DNA from: Comamonas piscis
Lineage (GTDB): Bacteria; Pseudomonadota; Gammaproteobacteria; Burkholderiales; Burkholderiaceae_C
DNA length: 64,000 nt
Reading direction: 5' to 3'
Assembly (NCBI RefSeq): GCF_014109725.1
Contig: NZ_CP058554.1
Span: 2,294,001-2,358,000, forward strand
The number at the start of each line of letters is the position of its first letter. Position 1 is the first letter of the stretch. The translations under genes and the position numbers were made by a program. The notes under the pieces were generated by a model that ran no database searches, was not told where the DNA came from, and was given only the letters and a program-made list of their open reading frames with translations. Shown in pieces: positions 35,710 to 44,516 of the stretch.

Positions 35710-36234
35710 ATGCTCCCGGCTAGCAGCGTGAGCACGTATGATGCGGAACCACCTGCATTCGCAGGTGCGTGCATATATACCAAATCCATGTCCACCCAGG
35801 TGCGTTCGTCCCAGGCCACGCCCAACTCGTCTGCAGTGAAGGGCTCTGGCACTGCTGAGTGCGCAGTCGCCGAATCTGCTCAGAAAGCTTGGGAGCGAGC
35901 GTTTACCGTCTTATCTCCGGTGATAGGCTATCAAGGTGTGGCCGGGCTCTACAGGCGCGCGCTCTCGCTCAGCCGCAGGGAACACCTGAGCCTAGTCCCT
36001 CTTTATGAAGCCACCAGACTGGGTGGGATCGACCTGACCAAACTGCAAGCCATGCTCCTCGCGCTCGATTCAGTAGAGGCCGCTGCTGTGCAGGCGAGCC
36101 TTGGGCGTCATTTTGTCGAGTTGCTGTCGCAGCTGATCGGTGCAAGATTGGCTGAGCACCTGCTTCACCCAACAGATGAGTTAATTCACCCACTCAATTT
36201 TAATGGCTCAGCCGCCAAGGACCCATCGTCATGA
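35710..36234 (+). CDS. Conserved partner protein of the KaiC-like gene
   Basis: 174 residues from the ATG at 35710; a second ATG at 35788 (MSTQVRSSQ) is also possible, and neither has a strong ribosome site. The conserved part starts near AQKAWERAFTVLSPVIGYQGVAGLYRRAL and is all helical. The stop overlaps the kaiC start (ATGA, 36231-36234), so the two are translationally coupled. Similar helical proteins seem to accompany KaiC-like ATPases in related genomes (family memory, not checked). Confidence 0.6.
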   Translation: MLPASSVSTYDAEPPAFAGACIYTKSMSTQVRSSQATPNSSAVKGSGTAECAVAESAQKAWERAFTVLSPVIGYQGVAGLYRRALSLSRREHLSLVPLYEATRLGGIDLTKLQAMLLALDSVEAAAVQASLGRHFVELLSQLIGARLAEHLLHPTDELIHPLNFNGSAAKDPSS

Positions 36235-37688
36235 AAACAGGCAAAGCAACCATAAAGCGTCTGGCGACGGGCGTGCCCGGGTTGGACGAGGTATTGGGCG
36301 GTGGCTTACCCGAGCTCTCCTTCAATCTGATCGCAGGCCCGCCCGGCTGTGGCAAGACTACGCTGGCACACCAGATGATGTTCGCCCTGGCTACGCCCGA
36401 GCGGCCGGCCCTGTACTTCACGGTATTGGGCGAGCCGCCCATCAAGATGCTGCGCTACCAGCAGCAATTCGACTTCTTCGATTTGGACCAGCTCAACCGG
36501 GCGATTCGCTTCATCAATCTGGCCGAGGAGATGAGTACTGGAAATCTCGACAAAGTGCTCTCACGCATTGCCGTTGAGGTGGAGAAGCACGAACCCGGTC
36601 TGGTGTTCGTCGACTCCTTTCGCTCGGTGGTGCTGGCCGGGGAGGGGGAGGGTCATAACTTCATCAGCCTGCAGAAATTCATCCAGAGCCTAGGCGTGAT
36701 GATGACCAGTTGGCAGGCCACCACCTTCCTGATCGGCGAGTACTTCACCGACAGCGATCCCAATCCAGTTTTCACCGTCTCTGACGGCTTGATCTGGTTG
36801 CGACAAAGCTTGCAGGGCAATTCCATGGTGCGCAAGATGGAGATCATGAAGATGCGTGGCCAGCCGACCCTGCCGGGTCTGCATACCTTCCGCATTGGTC
36901 CGGCCGGTCTGCAGGTTTTTGCGCCGCCGCCGCTAGAGGTGTTGGCCGTAGAGCAGCCTGATGCAAAGCGCCTGGCTATGGGCGTGCCAGGTCTTGATGA
37001 AATGCTGGGCGGCGGCTTGCCGCGTAGCTATTCCCTGTTGGTTGCCGGGCCTTCGGGTTCAGGCAAAAGCATTCTTGCCGCTGCTTTCCTGGCAGAGGGC
37101 GCAAGCTGCGGAGAAACCGGCGTGATCGCTGCCTTTGAGCAGCGGCCGTTACTTTCACGCGGTGCACAAATGGCTGATTTGATCAAGAGCGGGCGGATCG
37201 CCGTGGTTGATACGCGCGCGGCGTCATTGTCGGTGGATGAGATCGCGATGCAACTGATTTCCGAGATACGCAGACTCAAGGCTAGTCGGGTCGTCATCGA
37301 TTCATTGTCGGGCTTCGAGTTGGCACTGGCTCCGACCTTCAAGCAGGACTTCCGCGAGTCACTGTCACGTTTGGTCTCGGCCCTGGCCAGTACGGGTGTC
37401 ACGGTACTGATGACTTCCGAGTTGGAAGATCGCTATGGGGATCTGCGCTTCTCGCCCTATGGCTCGGCTTTTTTGACCGACGCTATTATTGTGCAGCGCT
37501 ACATTGAGGTTGACAGCCGCTTGCAACGTGTCATGGCCGTGGTCAAGCTGCGAAACAGTGCGCATTCCAACGAGTTGCGGCAGTTCCATATCGACGACAA
37601 GGGACTGCAGATCGGCGACCGCCTGCAAGGCATGGAAGGCCTGCTGAGAGGTCAGCCGACGCGGCGCGCTGACATGCAGGAGTCGTAG
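36231..37688 (+). CDS. KaiC-like tandem RecA ATPase
   Basis: 485 residues with two RecA/KaiC domains. Domain 1: GVPGLDEVLGGGL, Walker A GPPGCGKT at 36-43, Walker B LVFVDSF. Domain 2: GVPGLDEMLGGGL, Walker A GPSGSGKS near 272, Walker B RVVIDSLSGFE. Not a clock protein here, since KaiA and KaiB are absent; such proteins act as signalling ATPases, often with histidine kinases. No kinase gene follows in this copy. Probably paired with the upstream partner and the divergent Crp-type regulator. Confidence 0.85.
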   Translation: MKTGKATIKRLATGVPGLDEVLGGGLPELSFNLIAGPPGCGKTTLAHQMMFALATPERPALYFTVLGEPPIKMLRYQQQFDFFDLDQLNRAIRFINLAEEMSTGNLDKVLSRIAVEVEKHEPGLVFVDSFRSVVLAGEGEGHNFISLQKFIQSLGVMMTSWQATTFLIGEYFTDSDPNPVFTVSDGLIWLRQSLQGNSMVRKMEIMKMRGQPTLPGLHTFRIGPAGLQVFAPPPLEVLAVEQPDAKRLAMGVPGLDEMLGGGLPRSYSLLVAGPSGSGKSILAAAFLAEGASCGETGVIAAFEQRPLLSRGAQMADLIKSGRIAVVDTRAASLSVDEIAMQLISEIRRLKASRVVIDSLSGFELALAPTFKQDFRESLSRLVSALASTGVTVLMTSELEDRYGDLRFSPYGSAFLTDAIIVQRYIEVDSRLQRVMAVVKLRNSAHSNELRQFHIDDKGLQIGDRLQGMEGLLRGQPTRRADMQES

Positions 37689-38061
37689 CACAGGTCGGCG
37701 ATTCGCGGATGTCTTGCTGGTTGCAGATCTGTTCTCATGCTCGACGGCTCAACGTGAACTAGTCGACGTCGTGCCCCATGACTTAACCCACCGCTTCACT
37801 ACCGATCGACCCGTCGCACTGACCGCCCTCCACTGGGGTCGACACCGTCTCTATAGCCGTGTTTTTGTTGCCTTCGTTCATTCCGCTACCTCTCGCCATG
37901 ACTAGAGGCAGTCCAGATCAGCACACCCAGCACACCCAGCACATTAGTACTTATGACGCATGACAGGCTCCTTGCGGAACGCTGCTTGGTTCGCTGGTCA
38001 CTCTTACACGCCAGGAGACGCCATGCCGCGATCTATGCTGCTGTGGGGCGAATGCGCATTG
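37689..38061. other. Intergenic region after kaiC
   Basis: No supported gene. Contains a short direct repeat of CACACCCAG (37922-37941). If a kinase gene once followed kaiC, nothing of it is left here. Confidence 0.45.
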
Positions 38062-38262
38062 CTAACGAGCCTGTGAATCTCGTTTCAGGGTCAAGGTTTC
38101 TCGATGGATTTTTGCTGTTAGCGGAGTGGCCGTGTCGGTGTGACTCTGTCGCGGGGGAGGGGGCGGTGGCAGCTTGTCAGGAGCTGGTGCGCCCTCTGCG
38201 GTGAAGTCTCTTTTTTGTTCCGCGAGTGCTTTGGGGGCGGGATCGTTGCGAGAGGGGATCAT
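38062..38262 (-). CDS. Small proline-rich protein
   Basis: 66 residues starting MIPSRNDPAPKALAEQKRDF, a stretch of six prolines at residues 32-37, and a basic end. TAGGAGA stands 9 nt upstream of the ATG at 38262. Like the other small proteins of this island it is hydrophilic and low in complexity. No family recognised. Confidence 0.45.
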   Translation of the reverse strand: MIPSRNDPAPKALAEQKRDFTAEGAPAPDKLPPPPPPRQSHTDTATPLTAKIHRETLTLKRDSQAR

Positions 38263-38360
38263 GGCAGCATTCTCCTAGGGCAATGGCTGAGCAGGCATTT
38301 GCAGCGTAGGACCACCACTATCGAGTGTCTGTGCGATTGCAAACATTACAAGGGTTTTTT

Positions 38361-39808
38361 AGTCGTCGACTACCTGAATGAACTGCGCAATGGTGACGCT
38401 CTTCCAGTCCCGAGGATAGAACAGTTCGTTCTTGAGGCGACCGAAGAAGCCTTCGCAAGCCGCATTGTCCGGAGAACAGGCCTTGCGGGACATCGAGCGG
38501 ATGAGGTTGGCATCGCTCATTCTCGATAGCCAGCCTGGCCGGCGGTAGTGGCCGCCGCGGTCGGAGTGGAGCACGGGCCGGTCAGCGGTGTCCTTCACCG
38601 TCTCGATGGCTGCATCCAGCATGGTATTGACCAGTTCCGCGTCAGGGCTCGTGCCAATGGCCCAGCTCACCACCATCCCGTCAAAGCAATCAATGATCGG
38701 CGAGAGATAGACCTTGCCGGCGGGGGATCTGGAACTCTGTGATGTCCGTGAGCCACTTCTCGTTCGGTGCCGCAGCCTGGAAGTCTCGGTTGATGATGTT
38801 GTCGGGCGCGGGGCTGATCTCGCCAAGGTAGGACGCATACCGGCGCCGCTTGGGCTTGGCCACGACCAGGCTCTCTTGCTTCATCAAGCGCTGCACCACC
38901 TTCTCGGAGATGGTGACATCTTGCCTGGTGAGCGAGGCCTGCAGCCTGCGGTAGCCGTAGCAGCGATGGTTCGACTCGAAGATCTCGGTGATGGACTGCC
39001 TTACTTCAAGGTACTTATCGCCCACCACTGCACGGGCTCGATGGTAGAAGTACGAGCTCCGCGCAAGACCCAACTGAGCAAGAAGCTCTGGCAAGCCATA
39101 GTGCTCCTTGAGGGCGTCAATCAGCAGTGTCTTCTCCCGGTTGGACAGGAGCTGCAGATCGACACCCAGGCCTTTTTTTAACAGTTCATTGGCCTTGTTC
39201 AAGAGGTCTTGCTCGAGCCGCAAATGCCTGACCTCGAGCCGCAAAGCCTCAAGCTGATGCTCGAGCTCGTCGCGCTCTCGTACCTGAGGAGATTGATTGG
39301 TGTGTTTCATTGATGCGGGGGCCTCCCGTCCCAGAAGCTGGTTCTTCCAGTTGTACAACGTGGGCCTGCTCACGCCAAGCTTCTGGGCAACCACCTGTGC
39401 ACTTCCCTCACGAGTGCACAGCTCGAGGACTGCCTGCTTCTTCAGTTGCAGCGGCCATGGTGCACAGGCGGCCCTGCCGACAGCACGCTGCCGGGACTCG
39501 GGGTCCAGCTCATCAATCCAGGCACGCAGCAAATCGCGGCACGGATAGCCCAACGCCTTGACCGTGGAGGCAATGCAGCGCCCGTGCGCGGCGTAGTGTT
39601 CGACAGCCTGCTCCTTCTGAATTTGAGAGTACTTCGGCTTCGAGCGCACGTAACCGGACGACAGGTCCAGGCGCCGCTCGTACTCCTCATGCCAGCTCTT
39701 CAAAGCGTTCTTCGTTGGGTAGCCCAGCTGGCGGATAGTCGTCCCGGTGCGCTTGCCCAGCTTGATGTAGAGCTCAACGGCTCGAATGCGGTCGTCGTAT
39801 GAATACAT
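38361..39808 (-). pseudogene. IS3-family transposase, frameshifted and 3'-truncated
   Basis: From 39808: two HTH modules (MYSYDDRIRAVELYIKLGKR and LKKQAVLELCTREGSAQVVA), a leucine-rich coupling helix, and the start of the integrase core (WLTDITEFQIP). A run of five Gs at 38722-38726 puts the rest (VYLSPIIDCFDGMVVSW, HSDRGGHYR, FFGRLKNELF) in another frame; one G fewer would restore it. The last residues (DDYIRWYNEKR onward in copy 2) are lost at the truncation. Confidence 0.88.
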
Positions 39809-39843
39809 GAACTACCTCCTGGCAGTCCAAGTTTTCGTCCGCA
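38361..39843 (-). mobile_element. IS3-family element, copy 1 (3'-truncated)
   Basis: Reads leftwards from the inverted repeat TGCGGACGAAAACTTGGACT ending at 39843. Compared with the copy at 44967-46565 it lacks about the last 100 bp, breaking at 38361 inside the transposase gene. Otherwise nearly identical to that copy except for a patch near the 5' end of the gene. Confidence 0.88.
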
Positions 39844-39852
39844 CCCCCGGCG

Positions 39853-39877
39853 GGTCAAGATTGCATCGGCCCTAACA
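39853..39877 (-). repeat. IS21-type terminus outside IS3 copy 1
   Basis: Read on the minus strand this is TGTTAGGGCCGATGCAATCT plus TTGACC, the same 25 nt as the end of the IS21 element at 16130. It is separated from the IS3 repeat by CGCCGGGGG. The matching opposite end stands at 44933-44958 in front of IS3 copy 2. Confidence 0.8.
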
Positions 39878-40363
39878 GCTATGACCCATCAAATCAACTG
39901 CCTGCACTCTGGCGAAACTTTCACGATCGGGTTTCACTGAATTTTGACTCCGTCCCTGAAGGTTATTTCAGCATATTCAAGCAGATTGCAGACTTGATCG
40001 TTGCCCTTGGACAGCGGGGACTCCACATAAACGACAGCTTCGTGCCAGACATTAGTGTTGGTCAATGTTGGGGGCGTCACTGGGTAACCATAGGAGGCGA
40101 TGAGAAGTTTGGGCCTCGCATAAACTACCAGCACAACTATCCGGACTATTATCCTCAAGCGGCCAGCAACCCGCAGGTGCCATGATGCTACCCTGAAGCA
40201 GCACTTGGTGAGTTCCAAAGGTGGTTCCGCGAAAGCTATCCAAGGAGGGGCGCCTGAAGTCATATCTGCTCAATAAAGTGAAAGATCACACTCTGCCTGC
40301 ACCGTTTGTCGAACAAGCAATCCAACTGCTTGATCACAAAACACCTCCGCGTCAAATCCAATA
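39878..40363 (+). pseudogene. Decayed 3' part of a larger gene
   Basis: A frame from the IS end to 40185 reads ALWRNFHDRVSLNFDSVPEG, LIVALGQRGLHINDSFVPDI, SVGQCWGRHWV and NYQHNYPDYYPQAASNPQVP. The sense continues in two other frames (YPEAALGEFQRWFRESY, then LPAPFVEQAIQLLDHKTP) to a TAG at 40361, so there are at least two frameshifts. A terminator follows. The style is that of a phage- or defence-associated regulatory protein C-terminus, but I cannot name the family with confidence. Confidence 0.55.
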
Positions 40364-40373
40364 GACTCACTTC

Positions 40374-40400
40374 AAGCCACCTCCGGGTGGCTTTTCTTTT
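40374..40400 (+). terminator. Terminator behind the decayed gene
   Basis: AGCCACC / GGTGGCT stem with loop TCCG and TTTTCTTTT tail. Confidence 0.8.
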
Positions 40401-40507
40401 GCCTGCGCGGTAACTTCCATCCAGAAGGCAGTCACGGCCCCTCGCAGTCCAGCGCTGTAGAGGTGATGGGGATGCACTTCACTTTTAAAGCCGTGCTAGG
40501 ACCTTCA

Positions 40508-40532
40508 ATAAAAGAGCCCACCGAAGTGGGCC
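40508..40532 (-). terminator. Terminator for the small Gln/Pro-rich gene
   Basis: On the minus strand: GCCCAC-TTCG-GTGGGC followed by TCTTTTATT. Lies 46 nt behind the stop at 40578. Confidence 0.75.
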
Positions 40533-40577
40533 ATGAATAGCGATCTAAGCCGTCATTTCATTTAATGCAAACTCCAA

Positions 40578-40727
40578 TCACTTGGGTTGCGTGTCTGGCT
40601 TTTTGCTGTCTGCTTGCTTGCCATCTGGTTGCTTCTGACCAGGATTTTGCTGATCTTGCTGACCAGGTTTTTTCTGGTCTTGCCCAGGTTGCTGCTGGCC
40701 AGAGTTTTGCGGTTGTTGCTGAGACAT
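40578..40727 (-). CDS. Small Gln/Pro/Lys-rich protein
   Basis: 49 residues starting MSQQQPQNSGQQQPGQDQ, with repeats of PGQ(Q/K)DQ type and no hydrophobic core. AAGGAA lies 7 nt before the ATG, and a terminator follows. It is likely intrinsically disordered. Composition recalls the tails of the leader-family small proteins next to it. Function unknown. Confidence 0.55.
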   Translation of the reverse strand: MSQQQPQNSGQQQPGQDQKKPGQQDQQNPGQKQPDGKQADSKKPDTQPK

Positions 40728-40954
40728 GATGATTCCTTAAATCAAGTGAGTGATAAGGTGCTTCTGTCGCTAGCGGGAGCGCCTCTCGAATCAGTGTTCT
40801 GCTGTGGCATTGCACTGATGATCAGTGTGCGTGGACACCATCAGGTTTGTCGTAGGAGATGCAGGCGCTTACATCCTGATTTGTACATACTCAGCTTGAG
40901 ACAACATTGTCGGAACAAAGAGCGGTCTCAAGAAGAAAAACACTCAGGGATGCG

Positions 40955-41032
40955 GTTTAAGGCCATTAAAAAGCGTAAGGTGAATCAAGGCAATCCATCT
41001 CGATTCGCCGCAATAGACCGGAGGTCTAAATG
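40955..41032 (+). promoter_or_regulatory. Conserved leader B with SD hairpin
   Basis: Second copy of the leader; the AGACCGGAGGTCT hairpin is at 41015-41027 and the upstream 55 nt match leader A at most positions (CATTAAAA, AATCAAGGCAATCCATCTCG, ATTCGCCGCAATAG). Confidence 0.75.
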
Positions 41033-41203
41033 TTCAAATTCTCAGCCTATCCCCCAGCTTCGTTTTGGGATGAGTCCAAACAGATGGGTCACACTTCGAG
41101 CGTTCCAGCGCCCCAGGAACAACCGAAGAAACCGCCTACAGACCCTGATAAAGCTGGCCAGGGCCAACAAATTGCAGGAGCCTTTGCTTTTAAGTTCTTG
41201 TAA
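41030..41203 (+). CDS. Small protein, leader family B (paralog of A)
   Basis: 57 residues. MFKFSAYPPASFWDESKQMG shares its first 14 residues with the protein at 8198; the middle has PAPQEQPKKPPTDPDKAGQG, and the end is FAFKFL. Directly behind the SD-hairpin leader and followed after 18 nt by a terminator. Conservation in protein and leader over 33 kb of island supports a real gene. Function unknown. Confidence 0.7.
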   Translation: MFKFSAYPPASFWDESKQMGHTSSVPAPQEQPKKPPTDPDKAGQGQQIAGAFAFKFL

Positions 41204-41220
41204 AAGCACGCTCCCACCTC

Positions 41221-41242
41221 AACCGCCTCAGGGCGGTTTTTT
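41221..41242 (+). terminator. Terminator behind small gene B
   Basis: AACCGCC-TCAG-GGCGGTT followed by T5; the IS481 element is inserted 10 bp further on. Confidence 0.85.
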
Positions 41243-41252
41243 GTTGCCTAGT

Positions 41253-42326
41253 TGTCGCATCCCTGACGATTGCATAGGCAAAAACCGCTATCCGCTGTTC
41301 ATGGCTCGCGAGGTGCTGCGAGAGCTTGTACAGTCAGTGCAGTCCACCGGGAGCCCGTCATGCAAATAGCCCTGCACAAGAATGCCCGTACCACCCCAGC
41401 AGTGCGTGCCCTGATCGCTTCCAGCGATGAGACCGCCAGCGTGCTGGCCCAGCGCTTTGGCATTTCCGAACAGACGGTCTACAAATGGAAGAAGCGCGAA
41501 AGCGTGCAAGACCGCTCTCACACCGCCCATCGCCTGCAAACACAGCTCACACCCGCGCAAGAAATCGTGGTGGTACACCTTCGCCGGGCCTTATTGTTGC
41601 CCCTCGATGACTTGCTAGCTGTCACCCGCGAGTTCATCTGGAGCACGGTATCGCGCTCGGGCCTGGACCGGTGCCTGCGCAGGCACGGCGTGGGCAATCT
41701 CAACGCTTTGAAGCCAGCCGAGCCCAAAGAGGTGCACAAGGCTATTAAGAGCTATGTGCCCGGCTATTTGCACATGGATGTGAAGTACTTGCCCCAGATG
41801 CAGGACGAGCCCAAGCGCCGCTATTTGTTCGTGGTCATCGACAGGGCCACGCGCTGGGTGTTTGTGCAGATCAAGTCTGCCAAAACGGCAGCCGGCGCCA
41901 AAGCATTCTTGAGGGCCCTGCACAAAGCCTGTCCGATCAAGATAACCAGGCTGCTGACCGACAACGGCAAAGAGTTCACTGATCGCTTGTTTGTCAGTCA
42001 TGCAAGAGCGCCCAGCGGCAGCCGTGAATTGGACCTGCTTTGCGAGCAACTGGGTATCGAGCATCGCCTGACGCAGCCCCGGACACCCAGAACCAACGGC
42101 ATGGTTGAACGCTTCAACGGCCGCATCGCAGATGTCCTCAAGACACATCGCTTTAACAGCGCCGAGGATTTGAAGCAGACGCTGATGCGTTACGTGGCCT
42201 TGTACAACCACCAATTACCGCAATAAGCGCTGCAAAGCAAAACGCCCATCCAGGTTATGAAGCAGTGGCACCAAACGCATCCTGAACTGTTCATTAAGCG
42301 GCTCTATGATCGTCCGGGATGCGACA
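41253..42326 (+). mobile_element. IS481-family element with 6-bp target duplication
   Basis: 1074 bp. Ends TGTCGCATCCCTGACGAT and (inverted) TGTCGCATCCCGGACGAT. The hexamer CCTAGT is repeated at 41247-41252 and 42327-42332. Encodes one transposase with an in-frame stop near its C-terminus. Sits just after the terminator of small gene B. Confidence 0.93.
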
Positions 42327-42331
42327 CCTAG
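41360..42331 (+). pseudogene. IS481 transposase interrupted by an in-frame TAA
   Basis: From ATG 41360: HTH (SSDETASVLAQRFGISEQTVYKW) and DDE core with YLHMDVKYLPQM, LLTDNGKEFTD and TPRTNGMVERFNGRI, all in one frame up to YNHQLPQ. There a TAA (42224-42226) interrupts, and the same frame goes on with ALQSKTPIQVMKQWHQTHPE to a stop in the flank. The truncated 288-residue protein keeps all catalytic residues but lacks about 34 C-terminal residues, so activity is uncertain. Confidence 0.85.
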
Positions 42332-42370
42332 TCTCTACTTGGGCTTCCCTCAGTTTCCCGGACGCTTTGC

Positions 42371-42481
42371 CTAGCCCTTTAAACGTTGCCGCTCCTCAAA
42401 TTGAACCGGGCTAAGGTAGTTCAATTTTGAGTGTTTCCTGAACGGATTGTAGAACCGCTCGATGTAGTCGAACACATCGGC
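42371..42481 (-). pseudogene. 3' remnant of another IS3-family orfB
   Basis: The minus strand encodes DVFDYIERFYNPFRKHSKLN and YLSPVQFEERQRLKG-stop, the classic IS3 OrfB C-terminus, from a different IS3 subgroup than its neighbours. Its upstream side is joined to IS3 copy 3. Confidence 0.85.
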
Positions 42482-43159
42482 CCAGGCCTTTTTTTAGTAG
42501 TTCATTGGCCTTATTCAAGAGGTCTTGCTCTAGCCGCAGTTGCCTTACCTCCCGGCGCAAAGCCTCAAGCTGATGCTCGAGCTCGTCGCGCTCTCGTACC
42601 TGAGGAGATTGATTGGTGTGTTTCATTGATGCGGGGGCCTCCCGTCCCAGAAGCTGGTTCTTCCAGTTGTACAACGTGGGCCTGCTCACGCCAAGCTTCT
42701 GGGCAACCACCTGTGCACTTCCCTCACGAGTGCACAGCTCGAGGACTGCCTGCTTCTTCAGTTGCAGCGGCCATGGTGCACAGGCGGCCCTGCCGACAAC
42801 ACGCTGCCGGGACTCGGGGTCCAGCTCATCAATCCAGGCACGCAGCAAATCGCGGCACGGATAGCCCAACGCCTTGACCGTGGAGGCAATGCAGCGCCCG
42901 TGCGCGGCGTAGTGTTCGACAGCCTGCTCCTTCTGAATTTGAGAGTACTTCGGCTTCGAGCGCACGTAACCGGACGACAGGTCCAGGCGCCGCTCGTACT
43001 CCTCATGCCAGCTCTTCAAAGCGTTCTTCGTCGGGTAGCCCAGCTGCCGGATGGTAGGCCTAACGCGTTTGCCCATCTTGATGTAGAGCTCAACGGCTCG
43101 AATGCGGTCGTCGTATGAATACATGAACTACCTCCTGGCAATCCAAGTTTTCGTCCGCA
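42482..43159 (-). mobile_element. IS3-family element, copy 3 (5' part only)
   Basis: From the inverted repeat ending at 43159, through the transposase start at 43124, to ANELLKKGLG, where the sequence switches to the unrelated IS3 remnant. The 5' 90 bp match copy 2 (KMGKRVRPTIRQLG) rather than copy 1. Coding is open (237 codons as a chimera) but lacks the whole catalytic domain. Confidence 0.88.
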
Positions 43160-43550
43160 TCCCCATAGGTCACCGCTGGCAGCTGGAGGCCAGGCCCAAC
43201 GCACCGGGATGACCACGCAGCAGTTGCACCACGCGATGGGTGCAAGTGATCGAGCGAGCTCCCTCAAGTCTTTAAAAAGTTAGCCGCCGATGTTGCTTGC
43301 CCGCGTACGTGGGGCATTCGTCCGGCCAATTGCATCAGCGGACATGCCCGCTGCTCAGCGCAGTGTCCCGACTGAGCGCCTGCCGCCAAAGCGCGTATAC
43401 GGCCAAACAGGGTGAGGCGAAGACGGCCAATAGCGAAAACGGTCATGCCATTTGGAATCGTGGCAAGCCCTTGGCAATAAGGGCAAAGCTAAAGCCGCGT
43501 GACAGGCGTTTTTGTCTTCCAAGTAAGTCTTTGTGCAATCCAGTTTAAAG
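43160..43550. other. Intergenic debris between IS3 copy 3 and the small-gene cluster
   Basis: About 390 bp without a recognisable gene; short frames in several phases only. From about 43550 it turns into leader C. Confidence 0.45.
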
Positions 43551-43551
43551 G

Positions 43552-43620
43552 GTTTAAAGAGAGTACTGTCAAAGTAGGCGATCTATCTCGATTCGCCGCC
43601 ATAGACCGGAGGTCTATATG
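43552..43620 (+). promoter_or_regulatory. Conserved leader C with SD hairpin
   Basis: Third long leader: TTTAAAGAGAGTACTGT, then GATCTATCTCGATTCGCCGC and CATAGACCGGAGGTCTATATG with the hairpin at 43603-43615. More divergent upstream than A and B but invariant in the hairpin. Confidence 0.7.
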
Positions 43621-43794
43621 CTTATGTACCCTCGTCCTGATAGGAAGCTCTCGCTCTGGGAGCATGTGAAATCATTCTTCTCTATAAGAAAGCCTGAACA
43701 AGCACCAGTCGTTGATCAAGGCAAAAAGCTTCCCAAGGAGCCTGAAAATCCCGATCGCAAAGCTACTGTGTTTCCCGGTTCCGGCGATTTCTAA
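43618..43794 (+). CDS. Small protein, leader family C
   Basis: 58 residues: MLMYPRPDRKLSLWEHVKSF then FSIRKPEQAPVVDQGKKLPK and a Pro/Lys/Asp-rich end. Not clearly paralogous in sequence to A/B or D/E but the same size, the same layout (short aromatic amphipathic start, hydrophilic tail with P-E-Q) and the same leader. Probably co-transcribed with the next two ORFs (gaps of 17 and 13 nt). Confidence 0.65.
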   Translation: MLMYPRPDRKLSLWEHVKSFFSIRKPEQAPVVDQGKKLPKEPENPDRKATVFPGSGDF

Positions 43795-43811
43795 AGTATA
43801 CGGAGGCGTCA

Positions 43812-44033
43812 ATGACTCCCACAGAAAAAACCATCTTCAACTTTCGATTGAGGAAGACCGCGACACTGAGAGATGTTGATAGTCACAATGTGTCAGATGA
43901 CGACTATGTGTTCCATCGTTCGGCCCGCTCTGGCGAGAAAGAGGAAAAGGAGACTCCCATGCAACTACTAAAGGAAAAGACAGCACGCATACACAAGCAA
44001 GCCGTGCTTCAAAAAGCCCTTGACCCTACTTAG
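43812..44033 (+). CDS. Small hypothetical protein between leader genes C and D
   Basis: 73 residues, MTPTEKTIFNFRLRKTATLR and a charged middle (RSARSGEKEEKETP). CGGAGGCG at 43801-43808 is a good ribosome site, but without the hairpin. Its TAG overlaps the beginning of the next SD-hairpin element. Charged and probably helical at the C-terminus; family unknown. Confidence 0.5.
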   Translation: MTPTEKTIFNFRLRKTATLRDVDSHNVSDDDYVFHRSARSGEKEEKETPMQLLKEKTARIHKQAVLQKALDPT

Positions 44034-44046
44034 ACCGGAGGTCTAT

Positions 44047-44220
44047 ATGTTCTCGCTTCTTGCCTACAAACGACACATGGAGTTCTGGCGCGACATGCGC
44101 GACATCTTGGTGATGCCCATCGAGAAAATGGAACCCATCTTTGCTGAAGTTAAGAGCCCCCAAAAGCAGCAGCCAAAGGATGATCGAGCCCGAAATAAAA
44201 AGCGGAAAACCGAATGCTGA
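44047..44220 (+). CDS. Small protein, leader family D
   Basis: 57 residues: MFSLLAYKRHMEFWRDMRDI then LVMPIEKMEPIFAEVKSPQK and a very basic tail (KKRKTEC). The ATG at 44047 directly follows the hairpin (44032-44044). Clear paralog of the protein at 44517: M-F-x-L-L-x-Y-x-R-x-M-E-F-W-R-D and K-S-P-x-K-Q. The aromatic amphipathic N-terminus with a Lys-rich tail resembles small membrane-active or nucleic-acid-binding peptides; that is only an impression. Confidence 0.7.
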   Translation: MFSLLAYKRHMEFWRDMRDILVMPIEKMEPIFAEVKSPQKQQPKDDRARNKKRKTEC

Positions 44221-44304
44221 AGAGGTGCAGAGAGCGCAATTGAGGCAGCAGTTTCAGCATCCGGACATTCGGCGCCCGCCCTAAGCGAGATCAGGGGCAA
44301 AGCC

Positions 44305-44329
44305 AAGCATCGCGAGTCGGTGCTTTTTT
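44305..44329 (+). terminator. Terminator behind small gene D
   Basis: AGCATCG / CGGTGCT stem (one wobble) with loop CGAGT and T6. The same hairpin recurs behind gene E. Confidence 0.75.
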
Positions 44330-44376
44330 ATTGTCCACCGACCGCACTGAGCCTACCCGGAGCGTATCCGGGCGCG

Positions 44377-44409
44377 AAACCTAAGCCTTGTTACAGAGGG
44401 CTTAGGTTT
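44377..44409. repeat. Inverted repeat between small genes D and E
   Basis: AAACCTAAGCC ... GGCTTAGGTTT, perfect 11-bp arms around TTGTTACAGAG. A degenerate version follows gene E (44840-44875) and another lies at 7428-7456. Confidence 0.7.
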
Positions 44410-44516
44410 CCGAAACTAAAGTAAGTGTTTACTCCATATAGTTTTTTAGCCAATAAAAGGAGTACCCTGCAAGGAGGCAACTCAACCTGAGTTGCCAAAT
44501 TAGACCGGAGGTCTAT

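Noticed and set aside
40558..40815. 85-codon minus-strand frame over the Gln-rich gene
   Set aside because: The overlapping frame 40578-40727 has a proper Shine-Dalgarno, a low-complexity but coherent product and a terminator.
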